A stretch of 64,000 nt of DNA from Pelagibacteraceae bacterium AG-319-F18. GTDB lineage: Bacteria > Pseudomonadota > Alphaproteobacteria > Pelagibacterales > Pelagibacteraceae. Both the position numbers and the translations under genes were made by a program. Each line of letters opens with the position of its first letter. Position 1 is the stretch's first letter. Below the pieces are notes generated by a model. That model ran no database searches and had not been told where the DNA came from. It saw nothing but the letters and a program-made list of their open reading frames with translations. The stretch spans positions 1 to 64,000 of the forward strand of contig QBXA01000006.1 in the NCBI GenBank assembly GCA_003283905.1, read 5' to 3'. Of this stretch, positions 20,789-30,868 are shown piece after piece.

Positions 20789-21049
20789 ATGTCAAATGCG
20801 ACAAAACACTGGGAAAAAACCAGGTCACTGTTATTCATAACACTGGCAATTTGGTTTGTATTCTCAATTGGCATCTTCCTTTTTGGAGCTGAAATGAACG
20901 AGGTCACTGGACCTTTCGGTTATCCTTGGACATACTGGTTTACATGTCAAGGTTCTCTTGGAATTTTCGTAATCCTAATTTTCTGGTTTGCGAATAGACA
21001 AGAAAAAATCGATAAAGAGTTTGGCTTTAACGAAAGAGGAGATGACTAA
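20789..21049 (+). CDS. DUF4212 family protein (small subunit of sodium/solute symporter)
   Basis: 86 aa, 2 TM, 'HWEKTRSLLFITLAIWFVFSIGIFLFGAEMN', immediately upstream of symporter. Confidence 0.88.
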   Translation: MSNATKHWEKTRSLLFITLAIWFVFSIGIFLFGAEMNEVTGPFGYPWTYWFTCQGSLGIFVILIFWFANRQEKIDKEFGFNERGDD

Positions 21050-22857
21050 TGATTAAAGGTAAATTTATAGACAATTTGCCAAAAGTTTACGGAATCTATA
21101 CTGGAGGTTTTATAGGTTTCATAATCTTAATGGCAATTGGTGAGCAGATGGGTATGACTGCTAAAGCAATAGGTATTGCTTTTGTAGCCTTTACAATATT
21201 CATCTATGCATTAATCGGTTATCTATCAAGAACGGCACAAGCAGATGCTTATTACGTAGCAGGAAGGCAAGTACCAACTGTATTCAACGGTATGGCGACA
21301 GCAGCAGACTGGATGTCTGGTGCTTCATTCGTTGCAATGGCAGGAGGTATTTACTTTAAAGGTTATGGTTATATGGCTCTACTTGTTGGTTGGACTGGTG
21401 GTTACATATTAGTTGCAACTTTATTAGCACCATACTTGAGAAAATTTGGATGTTACACGGTTCCAGATTTTATAGGTACAAGATACGGTGGTAATTTAGC
21501 GAGACTACTTGCGGTAATAGTTTTAACTGTTGCTTCATTCACTTATGTGACTGCTCAAATTAACGCTACAGGTACTATTGCATCTGTTGCTCTAGATATC
21601 GACTTTAAATACGCTGTATATGTTGGACTAATAAGTATTTTACTTTGTTCAATGTTAGGGGGTATGAGAGCGGTAACTTGGACACAGGTTGCACAATATA
21701 TCGTACTAATTATAGCTTACTTGCTTCCAATTTTTTGGATCAGTAACAAAATGGGTGCGGGTTTCTTCCCTCACTTTATGTTAGCCGATGAAGTAGCTAG
21801 AATTGGTGAATTAGAAGCGCAGTTTGGATTTGTTAAAAACTCTGCTGCTGATTTAGCAACGGTACCTAAAGGGTTAGCTGGAATAACTAAAGCTCACTCT
21901 GCGGTTAACGCTACACCTTGGGCATTTATTTCGTTAGCATTAGCGATGATGATGGGAACAGCTTCATTGCCACATGTAATGATGAGATATTTCACTACTC
22001 CAAGTGTAAAAGCAGCTAGAAAATCAGTTGGTTGGTCATTATTCTTTATCTTCCTTCTGTATTCTTCTGCGCCAATGTTAGCAACACTATCTAAACTATC
22101 GTTGATCGACCCAACTTTATCGACAGGTATTATTGGTAAATCATTTGCTGAAGTTCAATCAATAGATTGGTATCAAAACTGGAACCAAGCAAACTTGATG
22201 TTCATTAGCGACTTTAACGGCAATGGAACTCTTGAATTAAATGAGTTTTTCATGGGCGGTAAAGCGGTTGTTTTAGCAACACCAGAAATAGCTGGATTAC
22301 CATATGTAATCTCAGGTCTGGTTGCTGCTGGAGGTATGGCTGCTGCCATGTCAACAGCTGATGGTTTGATTCTAGCAATTGCTAATGCAATCTCTCATGA
22401 TGTTTACTACAAAATGATTGATCCAAAAGCAGAGACTGCAAAAAGACTACTTGTTGCAAGATTGCTACTTGTAGTTATTGGTTTTGCTGGAGCAACTATT
22501 GCTGCAATGAAGATCCAAGGAATCTTAGGTTCAGTTATTTGGGCTTTTGACTTTGCGATGTCTGGATTGTTCTTCCCACTTGTACTAGGTGTATGGTGGA
22601 AGAGAGCTAACAGACAAGGTGCTATAGCTGGTATGGCTTTAGGTCTTGCATCTTCAATTTGGTACCTTGTTTGGGTAAGAACTGGTGGAAGTGGTTTCCT
22701 TGGTATTACTCAGTTAACATTTGGTATCTTTGGAGCAGCAGTTAGTTTTGTTTCTATGGTTGTTGTTAGTTTAATGACTGCAGAACCAGATAAAGCTACT
22801 CAAAGAATGGTTGATGAAGTTCGTATACCAAGTGGTAGAAGCATTACTGGTAAATAG
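21049..22857 (+). CDS. Sodium:solute symporter (acetate-permease-like, DUF4212-partnered)
   Basis: 602 aa, 'AQADAYYVAGRQVPTVFNGMATAADWMSGASF', 'GGMAAAMSTADGLILAIANAISHDVY'. Confidence 0.92.
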   Translation: MIKGKFIDNLPKVYGIYTGGFIGFIILMAIGEQMGMTAKAIGIAFVAFTIFIYALIGYLSRTAQADAYYVAGRQVPTVFNGMATAADWMSGASFVAMAGGIYFKGYGYMALLVGWTGGYILVATLLAPYLRKFGCYTVPDFIGTRYGGNLARLLAVIVLTVASFTYVTAQINATGTIASVALDIDFKYAVYVGLISILLCSMLGGMRAVTWTQVAQYIVLIIAYLLPIFWISNKMGAGFFPHFMLADEVARIGELEAQFGFVKNSAADLATVPKGLAGITKAHSAVNATPWAFISLALAMMMGTASLPHVMMRYFTTPSVKAARKSVGWSLFFIFLLYSSAPMLATLSKLSLIDPTLSTGIIGKSFAEVQSIDWYQNWNQANLMFISDFNGNGTLELNEFFMGGKAVVLATPEIAGLPYVISGLVAAGGMAAAMSTADGLILAIANAISHDVYYKMIDPKAETAKRLLVARLLLVVIGFAGATIAAMKIQGILGSVIWAFDFAMSGLFFPLVLGVWWKRANRQGAIAGMALGLASSIWYLVWVRTGGSGFLGITQLTFGIFGAAVSFVSMVVVSLMTAEPDKATQRMVDEVRIPSGRSITGK

Positions 22858-22882
22858 AACTAATAAAACTTAATTATATACA

Positions 22883-22906
22883 GGGGCGATTAATTTCGCC
22901 CCTTTT
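22883..22906 (+). terminator. Rho-independent terminator downstream of symporter
   Basis: GGGGCGA-TTAATT-TCGCCCC followed by TTTT; unusually GC-rich for its surroundings. Confidence 0.85.
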
Positions 22907-22938
22907 AATTTAATCCTTTTTCAAATATAAATTTCTTA

Positions 22939-23295
22939 ATGTCAGCAAACTTTCACCCTTTAGTCTATTTTATTGATTATCTACTTGGAATTATCATGTG
23001 GACCTTAATAGGAAGAGTTGCAATGAATATTTTTCAAAAAGAAGACTCAGAGTTTTTTTTTATGAAAATATTTGTAAAATATACAAACCCATTGATAAAA
23101 GTTTTTAAGCCCGTAACTCCATCATTCATTATAGCACCACTAGTTCCTTTATATGTTGCTTGGTTCTTTTATATGATTAGATTTTACTTTATGCCCTGGA
23201 TCTTGGGTTACTCTGTAATGGGCATGTTATCCTTTCCTCTAGAAAGTGAAATTTCTAGGCAAATTTATCAATTATTTAATTCAATTAAATTTTAA
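22939..23295 (+). CDS. YggT-like membrane protein
   Basis: 118 aa, 'YFIDYLLGIIMWTLIGRVAMNIF', 'KYTNPLIKVFKPVTPSFI'. Confidence 0.65.
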   Translation: MSANFHPLVYFIDYLLGIIMWTLIGRVAMNIFQKEDSEFFFMKIFVKYTNPLIKVFKPVTPSFIIAPLVPLYVAWFFYMIRFYFMPWILGYSVMGMLSFPLESEISRQIYQLFNSIKF

Positions 23296-23323
23296 AAATT
23301 GATACTAGTAGATCTGGTAATCG

Positions 23324-23983
23324 ATGAAAAAAATACAAATTTCACCATCAATATTATCTGCTGATTTCAGTCAATTAGGTAATGAAATTAAAAGACTTGA
23401 AGAAGGTGGTGCAGATATGATTCATGTAGATGTAATGGATGGTCATTTTGTGCCCAATTTAACGATTGGAGCACCAGTAATTAAAGCCTTAAAAAAACAT
23501 TGTTCAATTAAATTTGATGTACATCTAATGATATCTCCCGTTCACAAATATATTGAAGCCTATTCAGATGCTGGTGCTGATATTATTACAATTCATCCTG
23601 AAGCGACTGATAATTTAGAAGAATCTATTTTAAAGATTAAAAGTTTAAACAAAAAAGTTGGCGTTTCACTTAATCCTGAGTCTAAAATTGATTTAATTAT
23701 CGACTACCTTGAAAAAATTGATTTAGTTTTAATAATGAGTGTAAATCCAGGATTTGGAGGTCAAAAATTTATGCCTGAGGTTCTAGATAAAGTTAAACAA
23801 CTTAAAGAAATTCAATCTCAAGACAACATGGATTTTGATATTGAAATTGATGGAGGAATTAATTTTGAGAATTGTCAAACAGTTATCAAGGCTGGTGCCA
23901 ACATACTTGTTTCAGGCACAACTGTATTTAAAAGTAACAATGGAGATATAAAAAAAAATATTAATTTATTAAAATTAAAATAA
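23324..23983 (+). CDS. rpe: Ribulose-phosphate 3-epimerase
   Basis: 'ISPSILSADFSQLGNEI', 'MIHVDVMDGHFVPNLTIG', 'SVNPGFGGQKF'. Confidence 0.96.
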   Translation: MKKIQISPSILSADFSQLGNEIKRLEEGGADMIHVDVMDGHFVPNLTIGAPVIKALKKHCSIKFDVHLMISPVHKYIEAYSDAGADIITIHPEATDNLEESILKIKSLNKKVGVSLNPESKIDLIIDYLEKIDLVLIMSVNPGFGGQKFMPEVLDKVKQLKEIQSQDNMDFDIEIDGGINFENCQTVIKAGANILVSGTTVFKSNNGDIKKNINLLKLK

Positions 23984-23987
23984 GTTA

Positions 23988-25625
23988 ATGATCATTAAAA
24001 ATTTTACAGCTAATTTAAGCCAATTTTATTTTGGTTTAAAAGTAAGTTTAAAACAATTTTATCAAGACTCTAATTTTTACGAAAAAAAAATATCTAAAAC
24101 TAAAAATATTACTTTTGATTATAAACCAAGTCCTTACTTATTATCTTCAATCGTTAAATATCAAAATAAAAAATATAAAATTGAAGACTTTGCCTTTGAA
24201 ACTATTTGGCAAAACAACTTGGATTATGAAGAATTTAAAAAATTAAATAATTTCTTTTGGTTTTTTAGTTTAGATCTAAAATCTTCAAAAAAGACCACTC
24301 AAACAGTTGTCAATAATTGGATTAATAAGAACGATCGATATAATAAAAAAAGTTGGGATTTTGACATCACCTCTAAAAGAATAATTTCCTGGTTATCTAA
24401 TCATCGATTGACTTATGAAGATTGTGAAGAAGAGTATAAAAAAAAATTCAATCAAAGTGTTCAAAAACAAGCAAATCATCTTTTAAATGAAATAAAAAAC
24501 TTATCAGAAGTTGAAAACAAAATTGTTGGATGTGCTTCAATTATTTTAACAGGGCTAGCATATAAAAATGATACTAAATATCTTAGTAGTGGGTTAAATC
24601 TTTTAAAAAAAATAATTAAATCATCAATTAATAATGATGGTTTTCCTAAATCTAGAAACATAAAACAACTTATACTTTACTTAAAATATTTTATTATTAT
24701 TAGAGAGTGGTTTAAAGAATCTCAAAATACAATTCCCGAATATATTGATGAAACAATATATTATCTTGGCCAAAGTTACGCTTTTATTTGGCAAAATATT
24801 AATCAAGATATTTTATTTAATGGTAACTACATTTCAAATAATAATGAGTTTGATCAATATCTAAAAAGATTAGGATATGTTTTTAAAAATGAAAATAAAG
24901 AGTTCGCAGGTTATGCAATTCTTAAAAATAAGCGAATTATATTAACAATGGATATAGGAGATAGTCCTAGCAATAATTTTTCAAAATCTTATCAATCTGG
25001 GGCTCTTTCATTTGAGATCATTTCTAATGGTAAAAAACTAATAACTAATTCTGGTTACTTTACTAATAAACAAAATAAGTTAAATAAGTTAAATAAGTTA
25101 TCAAAGAGTACAGCTTTACAAAGCACTTTATCAATTGAAGATCATTCTTCTTGTGATTACAAAAAATTAGATAAATCAAATCTAATTGTTGATAAAGGCA
25201 TTCGTATAATCAAGAAAAACGTTATATTTGAAGATAATTATTGGAAAATATCAGGTTCACATGATGGTTACCTAAAAAAGTTTAAAACAATTCATGAGAG
25301 AGAAATTGAATTTTACCCAGAACAAATAAAATTTATTGGTTATGATAATTTATTAAAGAAAGATAAGTCAAATGATATTAAGTTTGATATTAGATTTCAT
25401 CTAAACCCAAATACTAAAGTAATGAAAACACAGGATAATAAATCAATTCTAATAGAATTAGAAGATGAGGGTTGGAAATTTAGTTGTGATAATTTTGATA
25501 TAAATATTGATAATGGATTATATTTAGGTAATAAAAATTTATACAAAGAAAATCAAAACATATGTATATCTGGAATATGTAAAGATGAAAATCAAACTAT
25601 AAAATGGGAAATTAATAAAATATAA
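23988..25625 (+). CDS. Heparinase II/III family protein
   Basis: 545 aa between rpe and purH; 'DIGDSPSNNFSKSYQSGALSFEIISNGKKLITNSGY'. Confidence 0.78.
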   Translation: MIIKNFTANLSQFYFGLKVSLKQFYQDSNFYEKKISKTKNITFDYKPSPYLLSSIVKYQNKKYKIEDFAFETIWQNNLDYEEFKKLNNFFWFFSLDLKSSKKTTQTVVNNWINKNDRYNKKSWDFDITSKRIISWLSNHRLTYEDCEEEYKKKFNQSVQKQANHLLNEIKNLSEVENKIVGCASIILTGLAYKNDTKYLSSGLNLLKKIIKSSINNDGFPKSRNIKQLILYLKYFIIIREWFKESQNTIPEYIDETIYYLGQSYAFIWQNINQDILFNGNYISNNNEFDQYLKRLGYVFKNENKEFAGYAILKNKRIILTMDIGDSPSNNFSKSYQSGALSFEIISNGKKLITNSGYFTNKQNKLNKLNKLSKSTALQSTLSIEDHSSCDYKKLDKSNLIVDKGIRIIKKNVIFEDNYWKISGSHDGYLKKFKTIHEREIEFYPEQIKFIGYDNLLKKDKSNDIKFDIRFHLNPNTKVMKTQDNKSILIELEDEGWKFSCDNFDINIDNGLYLGNKNLYKENQNICISGICKDENQTIKWEINKI

Positions 25626-27160
25626 TGAAAAAAATAAAAGCTGCTCTTATTTCTGTATCAGATAAAAAAAATTTAAAACCTCTTTTAAATTATTTAAAAA
25701 AAAATAAAATAAAAATTATCAGTTCAGGTGGTACCTATAAAGAAATTAAAAAATTAAAATATAAATGCTTAGAAGTTTCAGAATTTACAAATTCACCTGA
25801 AATTTTAGAAGGAAGAGTAAAAACTCTTCATCCAAAGATTCATGCTGGGATTCTAAACAAAAGAAAAAGTAAAATTCACTTAAAAGATCTAAAAAATAAT
25901 AATTTTGAAAATATAGATTTAGTTATCGTAAATTTTTATCCATTTGAAGAAACATTAAAAAATACGAAAAATCACAACAAAATAATTGAAAATATTGATG
26001 TGGGTGGACCAACAATGGTCAGATCAGCGGCTAAAAATTATCAAGATGTAACGGTTATTACCTCATCAGATCAATATGAAGAACTTATTAAAGAATTAAA
26101 AAAAAATAAAGGCTCAACATCATTAGAGTTTAGAGAAAAATTATCTAGAATTGCATTTACGGAAACTGCTTATTATGACTCAGTTATTTCTGATTATTTT
26201 AATAAAAAAAATAATGTAATTTTTCCTAAAAAAAGAGTTTTCCATACAAATCTTATTGAAACTCCACGTTATGGAGAAAATCCACATCAAAAAAGTGCAA
26301 TTTATTCAAAAAATAGCTCTATGAAAATAAATCAAATTCATGGAAAACAACTAAGTTATAATAATTATAATGATATATTTTCAGCTTTAACTATTTCAAA
26401 GTCACTTCCTAAAAACACAGGAACTGTCATAGTTAAACATACTAATCCATGTGGGGTTTCAATAAATAGTAATCATCTTAAGAGTTATAAATTAGCACTA
26501 GCATGTGATCCTATTAGTGCATTTGGAGGAATAGTATCATGTAATTTTAAAATTAATAAAAATCTAGCAACAGAATTAAATAAATTATTTCTTGAAGTTA
26601 TTATTGCAAGTGGCTTTGATAAAGACGCACTAAAATTATTAAAGAAAAAAAAGAATTTAAGATTAATTGATGCTACGAATTATTCTTTCAAAGAAATATT
26701 AAAATTTATATCTTCAAATGAAGAATTATTAGTACAAACAGAAGATTTGAAGAAGTTTAGTAATAAAGATTTTAAAATTGTTTCCAAAAAAAAACCTAGT
26801 TTAAAACAGATGAAAAATCTAATTTTTGCATTTAAAATTTGTCGATACGTAAAATCCAATGCGATAGTGCTTGCATCAAATGAGACAACAGTAGGAATTG
26901 GATCTGGTCAGCCAAGTCGTTTGAACAGCTGCCAAATTGCAATAGATAAAATGAATAAATTTATGCACACAAATGAGGATGTAGTGGCTGCATCTGATGC
27001 TTTTTTTCCGTTTGTTGATGGAATTCAAAAATTAGTTCAATCAGGTGTTTCTGCAGTTATACAACCCTCAGGATCTATTAGAGACAAGGAAATAATTAAT
27101 TTTGCAAACGAAACTGATACAATTTTAGTTTTTTCTAAAACCAGACATTTTAGACATTGA
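25625..27160 (+). CDS. purH: Bifunctional AICAR formyltransferase/IMP cyclohydrolase
   Basis: 'ALISVSDKKNLKPLL', 'EGRVKTLHPKIHAGIL', 'RYGENPHQKSAIY'. Confidence 0.96.
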   Translation: MKKIKAALISVSDKKNLKPLLNYLKKNKIKIISSGGTYKEIKKLKYKCLEVSEFTNSPEILEGRVKTLHPKIHAGILNKRKSKIHLKDLKNNNFENIDLVIVNFYPFEETLKNTKNHNKIIENIDVGGPTMVRSAAKNYQDVTVITSSDQYEELIKELKKNKGSTSLEFREKLSRIAFTETAYYDSVISDYFNKKNNVIFPKKRVFHTNLIETPRYGENPHQKSAIYSKNSSMKINQIHGKQLSYNNYNDIFSALTISKSLPKNTGTVIVKHTNPCGVSINSNHLKSYKLALACDPISAFGGIVSCNFKINKNLATELNKLFLEVIIASGFDKDALKLLKKKKNLRLIDATNYSFKEILKFISSNEELLVQTEDLKKFSNKDFKIVSKKKPSLKQMKNLIFAFKICRYVKSNAIVLASNETTVGIGSGQPSRLNSCQIAIDKMNKFMHTNEDVVAASDAFFPFVDGIQKLVQSGVSAVIQPSGSIRDKEIINFANETDTILVFSKTRHFRH

Positions 27161-27494
27161 TTAATTGATCTATTTTTGCTGCTAAAATAAAGTCATTTTC
27201 CGATAATCCCTCTATGGCATGTGTTGTAATTTTTATTTCCGCATATCCCCAACCAAATAATATATCTGGGTGATGTCCCTCATTTTCTGATATTTCTCCA
27301 ACTTTATTAATAAAGTTTTGACTATCTAAAAAGTTTTTAAACTTAAATTTTTTATTTAAGAAGAAAATTTTTTTTTCATCTTTAGAAATATCCCAACCAT
27401 CAACTTTTTTTTGATACTTATGAATTTCAGATATATCAAAGGGCAAAACACCTCCTTCACAAGGAATGCATTTTTTATTTAAAAGATCATTCAT
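27150..27494 (-). CDS. phhB: 4a-hydroxytetrahydrobiopterin dehydratase
   Basis: 'GWDISKDEKKIFFLNKKFKFKNFLDSQNFINKVGEISENEGHHPDILFGWGY'; start moved to MNDLLNKK because the longer ORF runs into the tRNA. Confidence 0.88.
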   Translation of the reverse strand: MNDLLNKKCIPCEGGVLPFDISEIHKYQKKVDGWDISKDEKKIFFLNKKFKFKNFLDSQNFINKVGEISENEGHHPDILFGWGYAEIKITTHAIEGLSENDFILAAKIDQLINV

Positions 27495-27503
27495 AGATAA
27501 ATT

Positions 27504-27578
27504 TGGAGCGGGCAAAGGGGGTCGAACCCTCGACCTTCTCGTTGGCAACGAGACGCTCTACCACTGAGCTATGCCCGC
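27504..27578 (-). tRNA. tRNA-Gly(GCC)
   Basis: GCGGGCATAGCTCAGTGGTAGAGCGTCTCGTTGCCAACGAGAAGGTCGAGGGTTCGACCCCCTTTGCCCGCTCCA: complete cloverleaf, anticodon GCC, encoded CCA. Confidence 0.97.
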
Positions 27579-27642
27579 ACTTAAAATTAATGTTGAAAAT
27601 AGTGGCTTTTTTTAAATTTATCAATAAGAAAATTGATTTTAA

Positions 27643-29241
27643 TCAATAATTGAATTCTTTGTTCCATCTTTCAAAAATTTTACTTGTATCAATAAATTTA
27701 TCTTCATAATTTTTCCATCTTCCAATAGATTGATTATATAATGGTTTATTAACCTGGTCATAACTGGGAGTTGAGATAATTCTTTTATTTTCAGCTGTTT
27801 TATAAAACTCATTTAAATTATTTGTCCATTCAATTTCAAGGAATTTCAATAAACCTTTTATTGTGGACTGGAAATTATTTATTACATCTTCATATTTAAC
27901 TACATGAAGTTTAAAATTTAAAATTCTCTTATATATTTTAAATAAATGCATAGTACGATCATATAAATTAGACGCATCATTTATACTAAGCATATTAGAC
28001 ATTGCATCGTTTGGAGTAAATGATTGCATAAAACAACTCAATACTGAGTCTCGAGGATTTCTTAAAGCTAAAATATATTTTGCATTAGGAAAAATTTTAT
28101 TAATTTCAGCTAAATAAACTATATTAAGAGGAAATTTATCAACATATATTTTTCCTTCATCAAAATTTATATAATTTTGTCTTTCACTATTATAAAAATC
28201 CTTTAACTTTTTTATTTCCAACTCATCAATTTCTTCTAAGTTAGAAAAACTACAACCAGAATTTTTTTTCATTTCTTTTAATAATTTATCAACTATTGGT
28301 TTCTCCTCTAAAACTTCAATTAAATTATGAGTCCTAAGGATAGTATCCAATAAAGTCGTACCTGATCTAGGAAAACCAATTAAAAAAACAGGATCTAAAT
28401 TATGACTTTTGTTTAATTTTTTTTGAGTTTTTTTATTAGTAATATTAGAAAAATAATCTATTCTTTGTAATATTGAGTCCATAAATTTTTTTTTATCTGC
28501 ATTATTTTTTGGTAATTCTTCTGAAATTTTATTTGAAATTTCAAAAAATTTATAAGCATCCTGATACAAACCTAATTGATCATAACTTTTTGCAATATAA
28601 TTTGATTTTAACATATTTCTTGAGATGTCTCTTTTATCTAAATCTGCTTTTGAAAGAATATCTATAGCATTTTTAAAATTTTTATTTCTGTATTCAACAA
28701 TTCCCTCAAAAAATTTAATTAGTGAATTTTCAGGGAAAAAATTTTTTGCTTTTTTTAGAATTTCTCCTAATTTTTTATAATTGTTTGATCTATCATATAA
28801 AAGAAATAAACTATTGTATGGGTAGATATGATTTGGAGTAATATTTACTGCTAAGTTTAAATATTTTTCTGCATTTTCAAGATCATCTATCTTAAAATAA
28901 TAACTTCCTAGATTATAATTCGCATTGAAATTTTTTGAATCTATTTCAATTGCCCTAAAATAACTCTTAAGAGCTAAATTTTTATTACCAAGTTCAGCAT
29001 AAATATTACCTAAATTGCAATAAATCGCTGACGAATTTGAGTTAATCGATGCTCCTTTTTCAAAGTATTCAATAGCTTCTTTTAAATTACCTAAGCTACT
29101 GCTTGCCAGTCCTAATCTAAGGTAGATTTCATACCTATCAGGTTGCAGCACAATTACTTTTTTTAATAAATCAATAACTTTTTGAAAATTTTTTTCCTGA
29201 AAAGCTTTATTCGATAAATCTATTAATTCTTTTAATTCCAT
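27643..29241 (-). CDS. Tetratricopeptide-repeat sulfotransferase
   Basis: N-terminal TPRs ('AIYCNLGNIYAELGNKNLALKSYFRAIEID') and C-terminal 'VFLIGFPRSGTTLLDTIL' sulfotransferase P-loop. Confidence 0.9.
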   Translation of the reverse strand: MELKELIDLSNKAFQEKNFQKVIDLLKKVIVLQPDRYEIYLRLGLASSSLGNLKEAIEYFEKGASINSNSSAIYCNLGNIYAELGNKNLALKSYFRAIEIDSKNFNANYNLGSYYFKIDDLENAEKYLNLAVNITPNHIYPYNSLFLLYDRSNNYKKLGEILKKAKNFFPENSLIKFFEGIVEYRNKNFKNAIDILSKADLDKRDISRNMLKSNYIAKSYDQLGLYQDAYKFFEISNKISEELPKNNADKKKFMDSILQRIDYFSNITNKKTQKKLNKSHNLDPVFLIGFPRSGTTLLDTILRTHNLIEVLEEKPIVDKLLKEMKKNSGCSFSNLEEIDELEIKKLKDFYNSERQNYINFDEGKIYVDKFPLNIVYLAEINKIFPNAKYILALRNPRDSVLSCFMQSFTPNDAMSNMLSINDASNLYDRTMHLFKIYKRILNFKLHVVKYEDVINNFQSTIKGLLKFLEIEWTNNLNEFYKTAENKRIISTPSYDQVNKPLYNQSIGRWKNYEDKFIDTSKIFERWNKEFNY

Positions 29242-29263
29242 AATTTATTAACTTAATCTATTA

Positions 29264-30121
29264 TTAATACGATAATTCTTTTAAATCTTTTTCAAAAATA
29301 CTTTCTAATTTAACTTTTAAATCATCACTAATAATTTCCCTCCAGTCATTCTTTGGACCAAGATTAAAAAAAGGAATTTTTTTATTTTTATCTTCTTTAG
29401 AAGTAACTGCCTCAGAAAAACCATGATCAATTTCATTTTTTTTTAGTTTTTCAAAAGATGTTGTTTTTAAAACAATTTTAATTTTATCTGTATTTACTTT
29501 TTCTTTATTATTTGTAGTTTCATTTATAAACTCAATAACTTCCTTAAAAACAAGATAAGTTTGATTTTGCAAGTCTTCATATTTAATAAATTTTATGGGT
29601 ATTTTTTTTTGTATTTTCCATGACTTATAATTAACATTCCATGAACTTATAAATTGAAAATCACTAAATCCATTTTGCTCAAATTTTTGAACGTAATAAA
29701 TAAAATTTTTATCATTTATCATCCATTTTATTGCCTGGTCATCATTTAATTGATAATGATTTTTTAGTGATGTAAATACATTTCTTGGATCCCTGACAAC
29801 ATAAAGACATCCAATCGAATTTTGTCTATCGGTAAAATCATAATTATTTAATTTACCAAATATGTTGTGGGTTTTGAAAAATTTTAATTTTTTGATATTT
29901 GTATTAATTTTTTCCTGAGCTTTAATCCAAAATTTACAAGTATCCGTAGCAACTTTTTTATCATAATCAAACCCATTAAAGTATTTTTTAGTTGGAAATT
30001 GATCAATTTTTTTAAGCAAATCTTGATTAAAAATTCCATCATTAGAATAATAATACGAACTAATTAATGCTCTGAGCCAAGTATTTCCACTTTTGGGGTA
30101 TGACGCAATCCAAAATATCAT
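29264..30121 (-). CDS. Sulfotransferase domain protein
   Basis: 'MIFWIASYPKSGNTWLRALISS', 'YVVRDPRNVFTS', 'FFNLGPKNDWRE'. Confidence 0.88.
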   Translation of the reverse strand: MIFWIASYPKSGNTWLRALISSYYYSNDGIFNQDLLKKIDQFPTKKYFNGFDYDKKVATDTCKFWIKAQEKINTNIKKLKFFKTHNIFGKLNNYDFTDRQNSIGCLYVVRDPRNVFTSLKNHYQLNDDQAIKWMINDKNFIYYVQKFEQNGFSDFQFISSWNVNYKSWKIQKKIPIKFIKYEDLQNQTYLVFKEVIEFINETTNNKEKVNTDKIKIVLKTTSFEKLKKNEIDHGFSEAVTSKEDKNKKIPFFNLGPKNDWREIISDDLKVKLESIFEKDLKELSY

Positions 30122-30222
30122 TTATTCAAGTATATATGATTAAAAAATATAATGTAATTAATTAAATTGATAAATTTTTTTTAATTTATATAAAATTATT
30201 ATATTCTGTATTAAAATTAAAA

Positions 30223-30867
30223 ATGCAAAAAATAGACTTGCCAAAAAAAATATCAATTTTTCCATTAAGTAACTTCATTATATTTCCCAAAACAACTGTG
30301 CCTTTAAATGTTTTTGAACCTAGATATATAGATATGATTAATAATAGCATGAAGACAAATAAGTTGGTGGGAATGATACAGCCCAAGAGCTCAAATGATG
30401 ACCAAAAAATACCTATTTTACACGATATTGGTTGTCTTGGAAAAATTACAAGTTTTAAAGAAACCGATGATGGAAGATACTTAATCGAAATTAAGGGTCT
30501 TATCAGATTTCAAATTCTAAAAGAATTAAATTCTAGCAATAAATATAGAGAATTTGAAGTAGATTATGAAAATTTTTACCATGATCTTAAAAATGAAAAA
30601 GAAGAGCTTAAATTTTCAGACCTTGAATTAATTTTTATAGACTTCAAATCTTTATTTAAAAAAAGAGGTTTTATTATAAATTGGAAAGAGCTTGAAAAGC
30701 AGAGTTTAGATGAAACAATAAATGCTTTAGCAATGGCTTCTCCATTTTCTCTAGAAGAAAAACAAGTTTTATTAGAGGCAAAAAATCTTAATGCAAGAAA
30801 AAATAAAATAGCAGAAATTTTAAGTACTTATTCTTATGATATTTTTGATAATACAACTATACAGTAA
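30223..30867 (+). CDS. Lon N-terminal-domain (LON substrate-binding) protein
   Basis: 'ISIFPLSNFIIFPKTTVPLNVFEPRYIDMINNSM'. Confidence 0.88.
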   Translation: MQKIDLPKKISIFPLSNFIIFPKTTVPLNVFEPRYIDMINNSMKTNKLVGMIQPKSSNDDQKIPILHDIGCLGKITSFKETDDGRYLIEIKGLIRFQILKELNSSNKYREFEVDYENFYHDLKNEKEELKFSDLELIFIDFKSLFKKRGFIINWKELEKQSLDETINALAMASPFSLEEKQVLLEAKNLNARKNKIAEILSTYSYDIFDNTTIQ

Positions 30868-30868
30868 T

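Noticed and set aside
27495-27548. N-terminal extension MPTRRSRVRPPLPAPNLS on phhB in the ORF track
   Set aside because: It is a translation of tRNA-Gly sequence; the real start is the Met at 27494.
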